Origin: Polytrichum commune
Taxonomy: Eukaryota > Streptophyta > Polytrichopsida > Polytrichales > Polytrichaceae
DNA: 64,000 nt
Direction: 5' to 3'
Assembly: GCA_950295325.1 (NCBI GenBank)
Contig: OX485805.1
Span: 39,047,501 to 39,111,500 of the forward strand
Shown here one piece after another: positions 34,297 through 47,919 of the stretch. Position 1 is the first letter of the stretch. Each line of letters opens with the position of its first letter. A program made the translations under genes and the position numbers. Below the pieces are notes generated by a model that saw nothing but the letters and a program-made list of their open reading frames with translations, had not been told where the DNA came from and made no database searches.

Positions 34297-35982
34297 CTTC
34301 TTGGGAGCAGAGGCATTCATTTGGTTAGACGCCTTTTCCAAGTGGTTGTTTGGAAAACAAGTCCATCCTTTGAATATATTCCAACCTTTGGCAAACTGAG
34401 GTAAATCATTTGAATATATTCCAACCATGAATTTCTTCTTCAAGGTTGCGAGCCTCTCACAAATGTTAGAAAATGTTGGCCTTTGTGAAGGATCCTCAAT
34501 CCAACATTCTTTGATCAAAGTGGTAAGTTCCTCACAATTGATAGGTAGCTTAGGCCTCCAACGATCTTTTACTTTTTGCAAGATATCCTTTGTGTGTGAA
34601 AACGGTTCGTTCAAAGAGAGGATCTCTGAACATGTCATACCAAATGACCATACATCAGCTGCAAAAAAACAAACCATATTTGAAAGCGATTTACTTTTGT
34701 TATTCATCTCAGGTGCCATGTACTTTGGTGTACCAATGATGTACATCTGTAATTTTGGTATGCTTTGAACCTCCCTTTCGGAATTATCATAATCTGTCAA
34801 TTTGACAAAATCATAGCCAATATTTTCAATGACTTTTGAAAATCTTGACACCGAGCTTAAAAGCACATTGCTTGGCTTTAGATCAAGATGGGCAACATGC
34901 ATGTCATGAAGATAACACATGCCCCTTGCGATTTCATACATCATATCAATTGCAACAAGATATGGTAAAGGTGTCTTTTGCTTCTTCACCAAATCACTCA
35001 AGCTCATCTCCATGCGCTCCATTACTAGAAACAAATTTCTTGAGACATTGTTCGATCCACCCACATTTTCCTCCCGAGTTTCATTGAGTCTTCCACAACA
35101 AATGAATTTCACGAGGTTTGGATGCCCCAAGCATGCTAAGATGCCAGCTTCTTTGCGAAAGTTGGGGAGAACCCCTAACTTTGTGGCACTTTGAAGTCCC
35201 AACCAGCTTGATTTGTACACCTCACCCGCCGCTCCAGATCCTATTCGTTCCAAGAATTCCGGCTTTACAACATCATCTGGAATTTCCAAGGCATCCAATT
35301 CTCCACCTTTCACTTGTGGCAATTCAAATTGCAATCTCCTCAATAAATATTTTCCCAATTCATGCTCCTCGGAATCATTGGGCATCGATTGAAGTCTTGT
35401 TTGAAGTCTTTCCACCATGGCTTTTTCATCACTTTCAATCTCGTCATAAGTGGCCACACTAAAATCAATACTAAAATTTTGTGAATCCGGAGAGATAGCC
35501 AAATATTCCACAAAACATTGCAAATCATCCACAAGTTCTCGAAAGGCCTCTCTATTGTTCATTTGGAATGCCACTGCGTCGCACCATTCTTGCTTCCCAC
35601 AATCTTGGACCAATATTATTACTTTTCGAGTAATGCGATGTAACTCCCCAAGAACAAGCCCAAATTTGTTAGTCATCTCCTTAGTGGATGTGATCATCTC
35701 ATCCACATAAAGTGTAACTTGGTCAAGCTTGTCGACAAGATTTCTACATTGTTTCTCATTCAACACTTGCTCCGCCTTAAGAACCTCTCGAAGTTTGCTT
35801 ACTTCCTCCCTTTGCCATTTCAAAATATTTCCAAGCTCATTGCTTTGTTTTTGTCCTTTTCCCACATATGCCTCAAACTTTAAGAACCAAATGCTTATGA
35901 AATCCCAAATCATGCGAATGAATCGCAAAGTCTTGGCCATGACGAAACACAACTTATTTTCCAAAACAATCCACCAATACAT
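34297..35982 (-). CDS. NLR exon 1: N-terminal helical region and protein kinase domain
   Basis: This exon gives a kinase-NB-ARC-LRR (PNL) receptor, the class described from mosses. An acceptor at 36036-36037 (AATTTTTAATTGCAG) puts an in-frame TAG just downstream, so the first ATG at 35982 is the likely start; a second with a good context is at 35940. The first roughly 200 residues are helical with heptad-like stretches (EEVSKLREVLKAEQVLNEKQ). The kinase follows, numbered from 36006: glycine loop GSGAAGEV (256-263), HLDLKPSN (373-380), DYD (405-407), GTPKYMAPE (425-433), DVWSFG (451-456). HRD is HLD and DFG is DYD, with both Asp residues kept; the usual VAIK Lys is in SATK (about 276). Activity is uncertain. 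The donor CCCAAGAAG|GTAAGA at 34297 joins NB-ARC in phase 0. The cell site is presumably cytoplasmic; no signal peptide is convincing. Confidence 0.88.
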
Positions 35983-36035
35983 AGTTGGTTGATTTGCACG
36001 CCACAACCTTGTAAGTGAATCACAATTGTCCTAAT

Positions 36036-38046
36036 CTGCAATTAAAAATTTTGAACGAGGTAGATTTAGCAAAATCTCCAAAGAATCAACAACAATAGTA
36101 GTTAAGTTTCCCTCCAAAAGACATTGCAAAATTTGGTCAACCTCCAACCTCCAAATTCCAGGATGAAAAAAAGTACAATCTCAATAATAAATTTCTTATT
36201 ATAATCTCAAGAATGAATGTCATGGTAGTTGCACATCTTCAAGACTACAAAAAAGGCATTATTTAGTGTTGATTATCATTTGGAGTTACAAAATGCTATT
36301 AGCTTCACAAACAAAATGTAAAAAGGTCACATATACATAATATGCAAAGATGTACATGGTACACATTGCCACTTCCAATGAATAGTTTTAGCAATGCAAC
36401 AATCAAGTGCGCCTTGCCGACCAATGCTATGACTCATAGTTTTGTGCCCTAAATGGGCTAATCTAGTTTTCTCTAGGTCTATCTTTCTTGAAGCAACTAC
36501 AAAGTGGAACTAATTTTTCCATATATTATATATAGCACTAGATCATCAGCAGTAGTACCCCTCACTGTTGCCAATAAGGTTTAGCCAATAAGGTTTAGCC
36601 AAAGGAACAAAAAAACACGGCACAAAACTAAACTGTCGGTTCAAATCCTCATGCACTTGGTAATAAGCACTTACAAACGCCAACTTCTCACATGTTGAAT
36701 TGTATACATAACAGAAACACAAATCAATACTTACAAGTTGTTGCGACTGATTCTTCCCAAGTCTCAGTTGTTTGCATAGATCTCTATTCCGCATGTGGCA
36801 ACTCCCCGCCCCCCCGCCAGCAATAATGATCCCCGGAGACAACTCCAACCAATGGTTACTATTCAACAACCATCGTCTACGGAGTAGCTGCAAGCATCAA
36901 AAACCTGTGGGAAGAGATTTCGGTAACTAGCTCAGATTTGGGCACCTTGCAAGGCTTCTCCAAAATCGTTCCCCCCCACACGGACGGAAGAGCACCCAAG
37001 AGAAAGGTGATGATATTGCATGCAAAACAACCAATAGAAACTCATACGGGACCGACTCCCAACGAAAAGTCCCATTCGCTTGAAGGATCACTCCAATGTC
37101 ACAAAAAAATAAACAACTTGTGAATAGGCAACTTAAGGTGAGCTACACTCTTAAATAGTAACATCAAAAGCCAAACGTCATACAATGTAGACCAAAAGTT
37201 CGTTGTTCACAATGCCATCCAGCTGATCAAGACAATTCGTACAAGAAACCTAGGAGATGAAAATAGGATATGAACATTCCGCCATATCGCGTCAGACTAC
37301 GCAGCCGTTGCAAATACCTCAATTAAATCTTCAATTATACATCCCGGAACATAGTTTTAATCTGTTGGAACCAAACAGTTCAAAGGAATCGATTTCAAAC
37401 GAGAAAATGACCAAAATGTACACAAAAAAAAAGTGACCTACTGACCTTTCCTCCACTGCAGCTATGGAGGTCTCGGACCTTGTTAGCAATTCTCAAATAC
37501 CAATACTATGCATCAAGAGCTCCGGAAAAAGCATGTAGAATGACGGGAACGAGAACGACCATAATGAGCAACTCACCCCGATGGAACAATATCGGACCAT
37601 TCGTATGCTCACATTTCAGAAGGCAATTAAATCGCATAATCAAGAAGCCATGCTTTTAAATGTACTTTACTCGTCGACTTACTCACATTAGTGCGAAAAC
37701 TACAAAACCTACATCAAACTGCATCAAACTACGATTCCTACATCAAGAAAGCGATGGAACCAGAAGGTAAACAGAACAAAATTTGACCTACTCATCTTTC
37801 CTCCGCCACAGCTATGGAGGTCTCAGACCATACTACCTCTTCTTAAATACCAGTGATAACTTATGCATGAAGAGCTCGGGAAAAGAAAACAGAACGCCTC
37901 AAACAAACGAGAACGTCCGTAATTACCCCGACAGAACTTTAGCTCGCCTGACCTTGCCACTTATGAGGACAGTTTCTTTACACGATCCACGCATTAAGAT
38001 TACATGAAAAGCACAAACCGACAAGCAGGAATCCGCAGCACGTACC
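36036..38046 (-). other. Probable 5' intron of the NLR, with a tandem duplication of about 350 bp
   Basis: A donor (ATACAAAG|GTACGT at 38046) and an acceptor (TTTAATTGCAG at 36036) on the minus strand frame this stretch. It contains two diverged copies of a segment (CTTTCCTCCNCNGCAGCTAT, offset 350) starting at 37446 and 37796. No coding sequence is seen. The intron assignment is inferred from splice signals only. Confidence 0.4.
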
Positions 38047-38360
38047 TTTGTATACACCAATTTTTGGCGAAGAAGCAGCGATCAAGCACCCGAATGACGA
38101 GATGTGCATCAAACTTGGATTGCCGTGGCTTGGGAGAACCTCTGGAGCGAGGGCGTGCTGTGAGAAAGAGACTGCGAGAGAGAAGAGAGACGTTGCGTTG
38201 GAGAGGAAGAGCAGGGTGAGAGGTGTGCAGAAATAAAGAGTAGCCGAGGAATGGCCATGGCCAAGCATGGCGAGCAGGACCACAGCGGAACGGGTCAGAC
38301 CCAAATCCCGGGCTTCCAAGAAAACTGTCGGGCCCGGCCTGTTGTACAAGAACAGGTCTC
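38047..38360 (-). promoter_or_regulatory. Candidate 5' leader exon of the NLR and promoter
   Basis: On the minus strand, pyrimidine-rich leader-like sequence (TCTTCTCTCTCGCAGTCTC) ends in a GTACGT donor. About 30 bases upstream of the possible start (38360) is AGCCAATAAAAGAGG at 38383-38397, a CCAAT motif beside a weak TATA-like ATAAAA. No conserved frame is in the exon. This is tentative. Confidence 0.3.
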
Positions 38361-38924
38361 ACTAGCTAGGTGTGTTTTCTTCCTCTTTTATTGGCTCTGC
38401 CATGTGGGAGGAGGCCTAGGGGTGGTCTTTGAAATGGGCCAAAGTTTGGTAGCCAACTAGAACTGGTCGCATATGGTGTTAGTAGCTCGCTTTTCAAGTG
38501 GAGTTTAGTTGCAAGTGATGGTTGATGTAAAGTGGTCTTTAAAATGAGTCCAAGTTTGGTCTTTGGTTGGACAGCCAACCCTAATTGGTCACAAGTGCAA
38601 GATAATACTAGGGTAAAGAACTCTTGCAACTAACCACTTGTTTAAGGATTTTGTTGTGGACCACTGGGGTGATTGTGTGTCAAATGGTTGGTGTTAGTTG
38701 GTTGCCATGCTTCTCAACTTGGATTTTGAATTTTAGATTCTTCTTGAATCCTCACATGTGATATGAGATCTTAGCAACAATCTATAGAATTTTTTTAACT
38801 TTCCTTATTCTTGGTATGATTTTGCAAAGTCGAATTGCCGGAGCCATGAAACTGTCATGTACGCTCATGTTGACTGTTGAATGTTGACTGTTGAATCTTG
38901 AATTGGCCAACAAAGTTTGTGCAC

Positions 38925-39430
38925 ATAGTCTAATTTATTTTAAGCATATGCCTTTTCAGTATCCATTCATAATTCCACCCCTAACTGCACACCACTCAAA
39001 TATACATGACCGATAAAGATTAGTGGCCAAATTAGCCACACTTACCTTGAGGTAGATGTGTTTTTTTTGTTGTTACTTTTGTTGTTTGTTGCCTTATATT
39101 ACTCAAGTTTGTGATGTTGAAATTTATTGCTCATTTGCAATTGTATCTCCTCGTATAATCCTAGAAGGTTTAGGGCAAATCTTAAGTTATTATGAAATAT
39201 CAAAATATGTTGACACATAAGAGGACCAAATAGCCCCCCCCCCCCCCCCCGGCTAATTGTTTTGCCTACTAAACAAGAGTGGGAACAAATTTTAAGCACG
39301 TAGTTCAATATATTTTTAACAAGTGTCTTTTTGGTGCCTATTCCCAAATTTGCAATCAACCACTAATATACATGTGTTTTATAAAGATAGGTAACCAAAT
39401 TAGGCCTGACTTCTTTAAGGTATGTGCCAT
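38925..39430. repeat. Dispersed repeat, two copies about 360 bp apart
   Basis: Shared pattern GTAGTYYAAT...TTTTGGTGYC...CAAATATA...CCAAATTAGG at about 38925-39060 and 39290-39425; a third copy lies at 62365-62495. The element type is unknown. Confidence 0.5.
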
Positions 39431-42034
39431 GTGGATTTTCTGTGACAAGTTACAATGTTTAGCTAAAACATTTAGCTAACTTAATAGGACCCCTATATTT
39501 GAGAAGTACTCAGTGAAGTTTGTAGTTAAGAATGGACAACCAAGAAACACATGTGGTACAAACGAGAATGAATTGTGTGCTCAAAAAACAAACACCATCC
39601 TAGGTTCAATAGCTAACAAAAATGGTAGGTCCTACATCCGGAGTTAACCCTTAAACGTCCAAGAGGCCCCTACATGTCTTTGCATGCACAAAAACATCAC
39701 ATATTTGAGGTACATAGTTTCATTTTTAGCTGATTATGTCAATATTGACCCTATCTAGCATTTACTTACTCTCCAAGTGCATTTTTTGAATTAGTTGAAT
39801 ACCTCATATGTCATTAAAGTTTGTAGTTCAAATACACAATGTGGGTGCCCTTGAATTTGTTTTTAATGAATGGATTGATTTTAGACTTGAGAGGGCCTCT
39901 CGACGCTAAGGAGTTAAAGAGGCAATTTCTACATATTTGAAAAGAAACCCAACATTGTTAGAACCTAGATAAACTTTATCATTTGTCTAAAAACTAGCTT
40001 ATATAAGTTGACATATTTAAAATAAACATGAACCTAGATAAGCTAGATTCAAGATTTGTATGTTCTTGTAATCGACCCATTAAATATTCTTGTTGCAATG
40101 GCTTCCATTCCTTGTCTAGGGATGCCCCCCATAAGGAGATATAGAATGTTATGGAGCTCAAATCACTATTTGACGCTTGTGCAACGATACGTAGGATTTG
40201 TGGACCTTCGTGGGAATTTAGTCAATCATCTCTCGAGTTGAAAAAAATACCACAATTATTTGTCACAGGTGGAAAACAATGTTCAAAGATGATGATGAGA
40301 TTGAATGGAATCATCAACAATGTTCATGAGAGTCATAGAGTTATTCCTATATGTACCTTATGAAATTATTGTAGCAATTTCTAAGTTTGATGCATCATAA
40401 AATACCGTGTTTTGTGATGATCACATGTGGTTTAGAAAAATAGGCTTAAATTTCCATTTATAGCGATTTGTCTTAGATACCAACAACGGATCACAAACAC
40501 ACGATAATAAGAGTGAATTGTTTGGATCACGGGGGGTGCACTTCATTGTCAAGTTGAACACCACGTGCGATAAAACAAAATCTACTTTTTACATAAAGCA
40601 TCACCAAAATGGTTCAAAAGTTTATGATTTTTTTTCATGAGTAGATATACATAGTAACTATTACATAGTAAAAATTGGTAACCAAATTTGATGATTTGTT
40701 TTTTTCATAAAACATACCGTTTCTAACTAGAATGACGCAACATTGAACGAAACAAATTACTACAAAAAATGAAGATGACAAAAAATATAAAAAAAATATA
40801 AAAAAGATATTATCAATGGTTATGTGTATGTAGAAAAAATATCATAATTTTAAAATTTATCTATGGCATGTAATATAGGGTAGCAAATTTTTATCGCACG
40901 TGGCTATGAAATGTAAGGGGGTGTGATCCCCCCGTGGTTTGGATCTTGCACAAGAAAATCCAAAGAAAACATTGTTTTGCTTCGGGCATGAATAGGGACC
41001 AAAGAATTTGAATCTTGCTATATTTTGCTACATGAATAATTTTGATTCCACAAAGTCAGCTACATTTGGATTAATTCAAGTATGGGAGTGTGCTCTCAAC
41101 CGGTTTACAGTGGAACCCGTCCACGAACCAAAGCTTGCATTTGTCACCTTTGCATTTTAAGGCAACATATCGTATACATGGATTCTATTTATTTATTTTT
41201 GATCCCTATGTGCAAATGATTCCCAATTGAATTGAAAAATTGCATGACACTCAAACACAACATATCTTAGACATCTACTGTTGGAATTATTAGTCGGACA
41301 TGTGTTGGTGGGTGTAAATCCATGTGGAAGGTGCGTAGTTGTCGCACCACTGCCTCAAATTGCAAAGCTTCAAAAAGTATCACAAAACAATGGTTTCAAG
41401 ATTTGTGAGCAGATTTGAGTTGGTATAGTACCCCTCTTTTGAATGAGGCTAACATTTTGGCATTTGAAGATGATTTGAGTGCAGGTTCGATCAAAAAACC
41501 AACCCTAATTTAATTTCTAAATCATTGCCCCTCAAGAACACTATTGCCATTCCTATTATAATCTCCTACATGACAATCTTCAACGCTTTAAATTTGGATT
41601 GTGAGTATTCACCTCTAAGCTAAAAACATCTATACGGTTGGATTTGTCAACAAAACTTTAGATCTCCAACTATAATCGTAGAAATTAAGGTCACATTTTT
41701 TGGGCATAATTGAGGGAAATCGGGCGTGGGAAATAAGGGGTTAAAGGATCGTGTAGACCCTCCCAATTTTTTCAACTATTGACTCTACAATGGTGATTAT
41801 TCCAAGCACAAAGTTCAACTTCATCATAAGATATGTCTTTTCAGTGTCACTAAAATGGTGATAACATTTTTGATATTTTTTTGTTCATCCATTGTTAACT
41901 TCAAGCTTTGCCATATACCGCTCAAATATAGAGGTCCTGTAACAAGGAGTGACCTCAAAACGCTGACATACCTTAAGTAGATTCAAATCCGTCTCTGTAG
42001 CTTTCAAATCTACCTACGCAAAAGTTTGGATAAT

Positions 42035-42530
42035 GATCACCTTGGTTTCAATGAGTGAAACTTACCATCACAAAATCCACCGTCACCAAATTTATTCAAT
42101 TTGAGTGGCGTAAGAATCAACAACGAATCCTCAAAGTTTGAACACATTGGATGACCCATTCATGTTACATAGGATCCCCAAAATGAGTTACGCCTTGCGG
42201 ATAAACTACGCAACTCGTACCCCAAAGTGGATTCATGAACAAGAGATAAGACTTGCAAGTAGTACCTACCTACAAAAAAGTTCATATATTGATCACCTTG
42301 GTTTCAACAAGTGGCACTTGCCATCACAAAACCCACCGTCACCAAACTTAGTCAATTTGAGTGGCGTAAGAATCAACAACGAATCCTCAAAGTTTGAACA
42401 CATTGGATGACCCATTCATGTTACATAGGATCCCCCAAATGATTTACGCCCTGCGGATAAACTACGCAACTCATACCCCAAAGTGGATTCATGAACAAGA
42501 GAGAAGACTTACAAGTAGTATTTGTTAAGA
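42035..42530. repeat. 256-bp tandem duplication
   Basis: GATCACCTTGGTTTCAA starts at 42035 and 42291. The following roughly 230 bases (including GAACACATTGGATGACCC and GCGGATAAACTACGCAACTC) are nearly identical. Confidence 0.9.
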
Positions 42531-45500
42531 AGAGAAATTTTCACGGAAGTGAAAGTGGAGCCAAAAGATGGCTACCAAGACCCCAATCTCGATTTTTAAC
42601 TTACCTTCATACAGACACACCCAAAAAAAAGCAATTGATTGGTGCCCCCGAGCCCCACTCCCCCTAGTAGGGCTACCAAATTCGATGTTTTTAGTGGTAA
42701 GGGGTTAATGGGACTCTCCTATTATTGCCATCTAAAATAAGGAAGAGGAATGCTATTTTACCTATTTATGTCTATTGACACAAGAGGAGAGCATGTGTTT
42801 TGGTTTTTTAGGAATGCCAAACCATATTTTCTTTTGCAGTATTACACTCTCACTAAAATTACATGACCTACATGAATTAGTACAATTTAAAGAATAAGAC
42901 CGATAGAAATTTCATGAGAAACTATATGAGTTGTAGTTTTAATGCTCCTAAAAAAACACATGTGCCCATAGAAAGGCATCTGGACATCCTTGATCATTTC
43001 AAATAAATTATGGAACAACAATCAACATACCAACTTGAAGGAACAAGTCATGTCAGCAAGATTCATGTAGTAATACATATGTCAACAAGTGACATCACTA
43101 CACAAGACCACTGACATGGCTTGTTCCCATGACATGTAATGGTGTATGTGAACAAGTCATATGTTAAGTTATGTGTCTGGAGGAGATAAATCATATAAAC
43201 AAGATTAATGATGTTATTTTGATATATTTGATAGGTTTGGTTTCATGGCACATAAGAAGGGGACGATAGTACAAAATTGTCCCTTATAGTTTGGGAGAGA
43301 GGGATTTATCGCATACGAGAGTACCTCTCATCCATCTAACATAAAATTTTGACCCCCTATAGGTTTGTGGTTATTTCATCTCAAATGGCTTGGACTAGAC
43401 TAATTCAAAGTTTTAAAAACCAATTCTAGTGTCAAATCACCTTTAAAAGGTAATCTCCAAGCTTAATGTTATTATGTTGGATGAATAAAAGTTACACTCG
43501 TATGCAATAATTCCCTCACTCCTATAGATTGGTTGATGATCCATCCCAATTTAAGCTCACTAGATTAATTCAGGGTTTTTGACTTGGACTCAAGGATTGA
43601 TTTGACTAGAACTAACTATCGTTGGACTCTACAATAGTAATCAATGTTCCCCCTTCCCTATCGGAAGGTTGTTATGACCATTCACCCAAAATTTGACCAA
43701 TGTGTAGCAATCCAAGTGGAAATTTATCAAGTAACTATCCAGTCCTCGTAGTTGCACGCAATGTGTGGTTGGGCCCCAAATTCTTTATGCAAGTCCACCG
43801 AGAAAAGTACATCCACCCTAGTACCCATTCATCTGCAATCTATCCAACAGTCATCCATCCATGCCCAAGTTTCTTCCACAAGTGCACCGCAAAAAATGCA
43901 TCCACCCTTATTGTCTAAAATCCATCCAACATTCATCCATCTATGGCATCTGTACAATCGGCGATGGCACCTATGTTCGAGGAAAACCGACGGCTAGTTC
44001 ATTATCAGCCGATGGATGGTCCAATTTCCAACCATCGGATGGCAATCCGACTGTAATTTCAATCCTCCGGCAATTAGCCGATGGACCAGAAAATGTCCCG
44101 GAAATGTAGTCGATTCTTTTTGTGAGTTATTGGATTTCAGCCAGAAGCATCCAGAGCGCTATTTGTCTGGGGCATCTGATGATGCACTTGAGGAAGTACC
44201 CTAAACCTTAAACTTTTTGAATTATGCAACCTTTCCATGACCAAATCCAATTGCTTCTATGAAGAATTGGGGGACCCTTGGCCTTCAAGCGGTAAAGGCA
44301 TTGCTAGGTTCAATTCCTGCCAAGGATATTAACTCTTCAAATTTAAAGTTTTGAACATGCCTTTCTTTTCACTTATTCAAGATTTTGTACTAAGAAATGA
44401 TTTCTAATAACTTTTCATATATTTTTTAAACAACTAGTGCCGATATGAATTCCATTTAATCGGATATTGGCCAATGAAAATATGAAAATATAGGCAATTG
44501 ACCGATTGATTTTACAAAAGACCGGCTCTTGCCGATGTAAATTGGAAAAAATCCGACCCTTCGTAGCAACTACCGGCAACTAGCCTCTAAGGCTTCAAAA
44601 ACTTCCCGAACTCTGGATGGCACATTGCCGGCCCCAACACAAACAAACAAACAAACAAACAAGATTCCACACTTGCTGGAAGGACGAGAATCCATAGCTC
44701 CACTTCTAAAAAATTCAACAAGCATCTTAGTGAGCCTATCATGATGTGAACAACCGATTGATCGATCAATCTTTCGAGAATTTTTTTTGAGAAATCAGAA
44801 ACAAGAAATCTCCGTTTCAGAATCCCGAGCGGTCATGTCGGTTGGAATCTATGCGATCGAGATGCTCTGCGGTGAAGGGAGAGCGAAATCATGGCCTTCA
44901 AAGGGATTGAAAATATATGTTGACCTAACTTGGTGGACTTTCGGCCTCATCCGAGGGCGAAGAATGAAGGGGAATTAACTGGTTTAACTTAAGATTTTTT
45001 GAGAGTGATTTGGAGTGGCTTGATGCCGACTTGATCAGGAGTTGGTTGAAGTGATGGACGTGAAACTAGCTGCAATTATTTCATGCTCCGGAGTTCCCAT
45101 AGCTCTGCATTCCCAGATCGCCTTAAGCTTACCTGGCTCTAAATATTTGGGAGTTGGAAGCAGCGGTGCCCCTAAGGGACTCTCATGCATGCCATTTCTT
45201 TCTGACTGATTCATAGTAATGGTCTTAGAAATTCTTTGGTGCTTAGGGGGTCGTATGCATGGGATTCAAAATTTTGCATAGTTTCTTTGGACTTGCTTTT
45301 GGAATGGTGTCCTCGTTGCACTCTTGACTGATAGTAAGCCATGGTGTTGTCGAGATTCTTTGAGAGTGATCATTACTTGACCAGTGTGCTCTTTTTGTCA
45401 AGTTATGCAAGTTACATTAGGAAGTTTTAAGGAAGAGAGTCACACAATGTGGATTATTCATTAAGGAGATTCTTTCATGAGCTGCACATTTACAAAAATT

Positions 45501-46439
45501 AGGTTACTAAGGGAATCACCAATAGAACTTTCATTTGTAGAATGCTTGAATTTGGAATGTATTGCGCAATTGTCTTACATACGTGGCCTTCACAGTATGG
45601 CTCATATAGCCACGTTGCCATGTCACGTAAAAACACAATTAAGTTCACCATCTCTTCATAATGCCAGGATTCGGAAGGTCAAGAATCAAGGTAAACCTAA
45701 ACTCACCAAAAATGTCAATTTCCATGTAAGATGTAAGGTTCCAATTATACACCTCATCATATTACGAATTTTTTGTGTGGTGTTATTGTTACTACTTGGA
45801 CATACAATTTATTTAAGCTTCATCTGAAATGGGCTTTGTTGCACAGTGGGTTTCAGGGTTTAAGAGCGTTGTCATCCAATGTGCATGAGCCGGGCAAAAA
45901 ACAACATGTAATTCATAATGTTTTGAAAGCGCTATTAGAAGGTCAAGAGTCAAGATATACCTTAACTCACCAAAAGGTCAATTCACATTGGCTTCATAAT
46001 TTGTTGTTCTTAATTGGGGGTCCACTTTGAGCTTCATTTGTAATGTAATGGGCGAGGGAAGCTAGCATGTGAGCATTGAGCGGTGAGTAGTGAGCAGTGA
46101 GCAATAACATGTGAGCAGTCAACAAAAAAATGACCAATTATAGGATTTTAAAAGAAAACATTCCAATATAGTTGGATTATATAATATGAAAATAACATTG
46201 TGGGCAAACAAAATATTGAACTCAGCCCTATTACCATGGATTTCAGGAAGTTTGTTGATCCACGGTGATAGGCATTTTATTGACATGTCAAGTACGCCAT
46301 TGAAATGTCGAGCACTTTATTGTGACAAACAACTATTTAGTTGTACCATCAATTTGTACTACATACATTTCATATGGATTTACACAAATATTTCTATATA
46401 TGTAGAAATGATGAATAATTGCGTCCATGCTTCTCACCC

Positions 46440-46950
46440 TGTGAGCCCAATTTGGTGCCCACATGTATCCTTAATCTCAAAAGATCATTAGAACCTAGAC
46501 TTTGATGTTGTTCAATCATTCAAAAAGATAAAAAGAGTGAAACTTTAGTGTTAGAATTGCATTTGAATTGAAGACTAGAGTAGGAGTTATTTCAAATTTT
46601 AATCTTGAAGTAGGGATTTGGGAGTTAGTTTATGGGTAAGGGAAGTTAGTGATTACGTGAAGTTAAGATTTAGGTTTGGATTGGTTGAGAGTGATGCCTT
46701 AGGCCATGATTTATTGTTCATTTTAGGCTTGCAATTAGTTGAGTGGGTGCAAGCATTGTTTGTTTTAGGCTAGGGGTTTGTTCATTGAGGGTGGGGCCTT
46801 CACCGAACGGATTGGGTAACCGCCCGATTTCCGGATCTCTGGAAGGCTGGTCCCCTGTTTCAGCTGGGTGCCTCTCAGTCTCTCTCTCTTTCTTCTCTCG
46901 GAGGATCCAGGTAATGAAGGTCGGAAGGAGTTCGGCGACAGGAGCCAGGG
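46440..46950 (+). mobile_element. Partial family A-like LTR, cut by family B
   Basis: It begins TGTGAGCCCAATTTGGTGCCC and contains the shared AAAAAGATAAAAAGAGTGAA stretch. After about 510 bases it is interrupted at 46951 by the family B LTR. No continuation was found in the window. Confidence 0.55.
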
Positions 46951-47919
46951 TGTCGCGCACCTCTCCATGAGGAGTGCCCAAAACACCATGGGCACAAGGG
47001 GGACCCCAGAGTGACACCCGGGACTTGTGGCGCTGTTGGTGAGAGGGCCCAAGTGATCCTAGTGTGAGTGAGGGCCCCGGGCGTTGGGAATGCCTCCCAC
47101 CCACGGAGACTAGGAGGCACGAGGGTAAGGCCATAAGCTATGCGTAGCTTATGGCGTGACGATTCTAGAATGCTCAAGGACACCTCAATTGGAGGTGTGA
47201 GCTAGGAGTTATGGCAATTTGAGTGGGGCGCTGTCCCGGGACAGCGCCCTGGTGCAGCAGTGCCTGGGAGTGATTCCCGGGAATGCCAAGGTTCAAACAG
47301 GCATAACTTCGTCAATACTTGCCTGAATGGGGCAAGTGGAGAGTCCATCGGCATCTACGTGAAGCGTAGATGAAGAGCAAGTGGTCAGTTGTTAGCATCA
47401 GACTTCATACAAGGAAGTTATGATGGTCTGAAGCTGCTGGGGGCTTCTAGGCCCAGCGGCTAAAGGAAAATGTCTACTTGGCCCCAACTTTTGGTAGAGA
47501 GACAAGAGGTTTCTTGACGGTGGGGTAGGGGCCCCGCGTAGAGTCCTAGAAGCTTATATGGGTGAGGTGGTGTGGCCTCACCCACCCGAGGCGGGACAAC
47601 ACGGCCTCCATGGGTTTTGGCCCATTGTGAGGCCATAGTTGCCTAGTATGCTTCGGGTTGTTGTAGTGTTGCTCCGGCAATGCGATGATCAACATAGGAT
47701 TGGACTTCCATGGATGGAAGTCCACATGTGGAAATGCATGGGTTACGGATTAAGGGGTGAGTCCCGAATGCAAAGTAGGAGGGTTGGTTCCCTGCTATGA
47801 ACTATAAGGTCCGGGGTGAGAGGAGCTAACCATTAGCATGGCGGAATGCGAAGGGTTAGCGCTCGTAACCTTTGCTAGGAATGAAAATTGGCAAGATGGT
47901 CAATGGGGGCTAGCAAGGG

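Larger units (their letters stand above)
38461..46439. other. Long intergenic stretch without a supportable gene
   Basis: AT-rich sequence with only short open frames of no recognisable family. What it holds: a dispersed repeat in two copies (about 38925-39060 and 39290-39425, related to 62365-62495), a run of C at about 39234-39250, a 256-bp tandem duplication at 42035-42530, and a (CAAA)n microsatellite at about 44638-44661. A few frames (for example 44016-44204 and 44787-44978 on the plus strand) look codon-like but have no context or motif. Confidence 0.5.
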
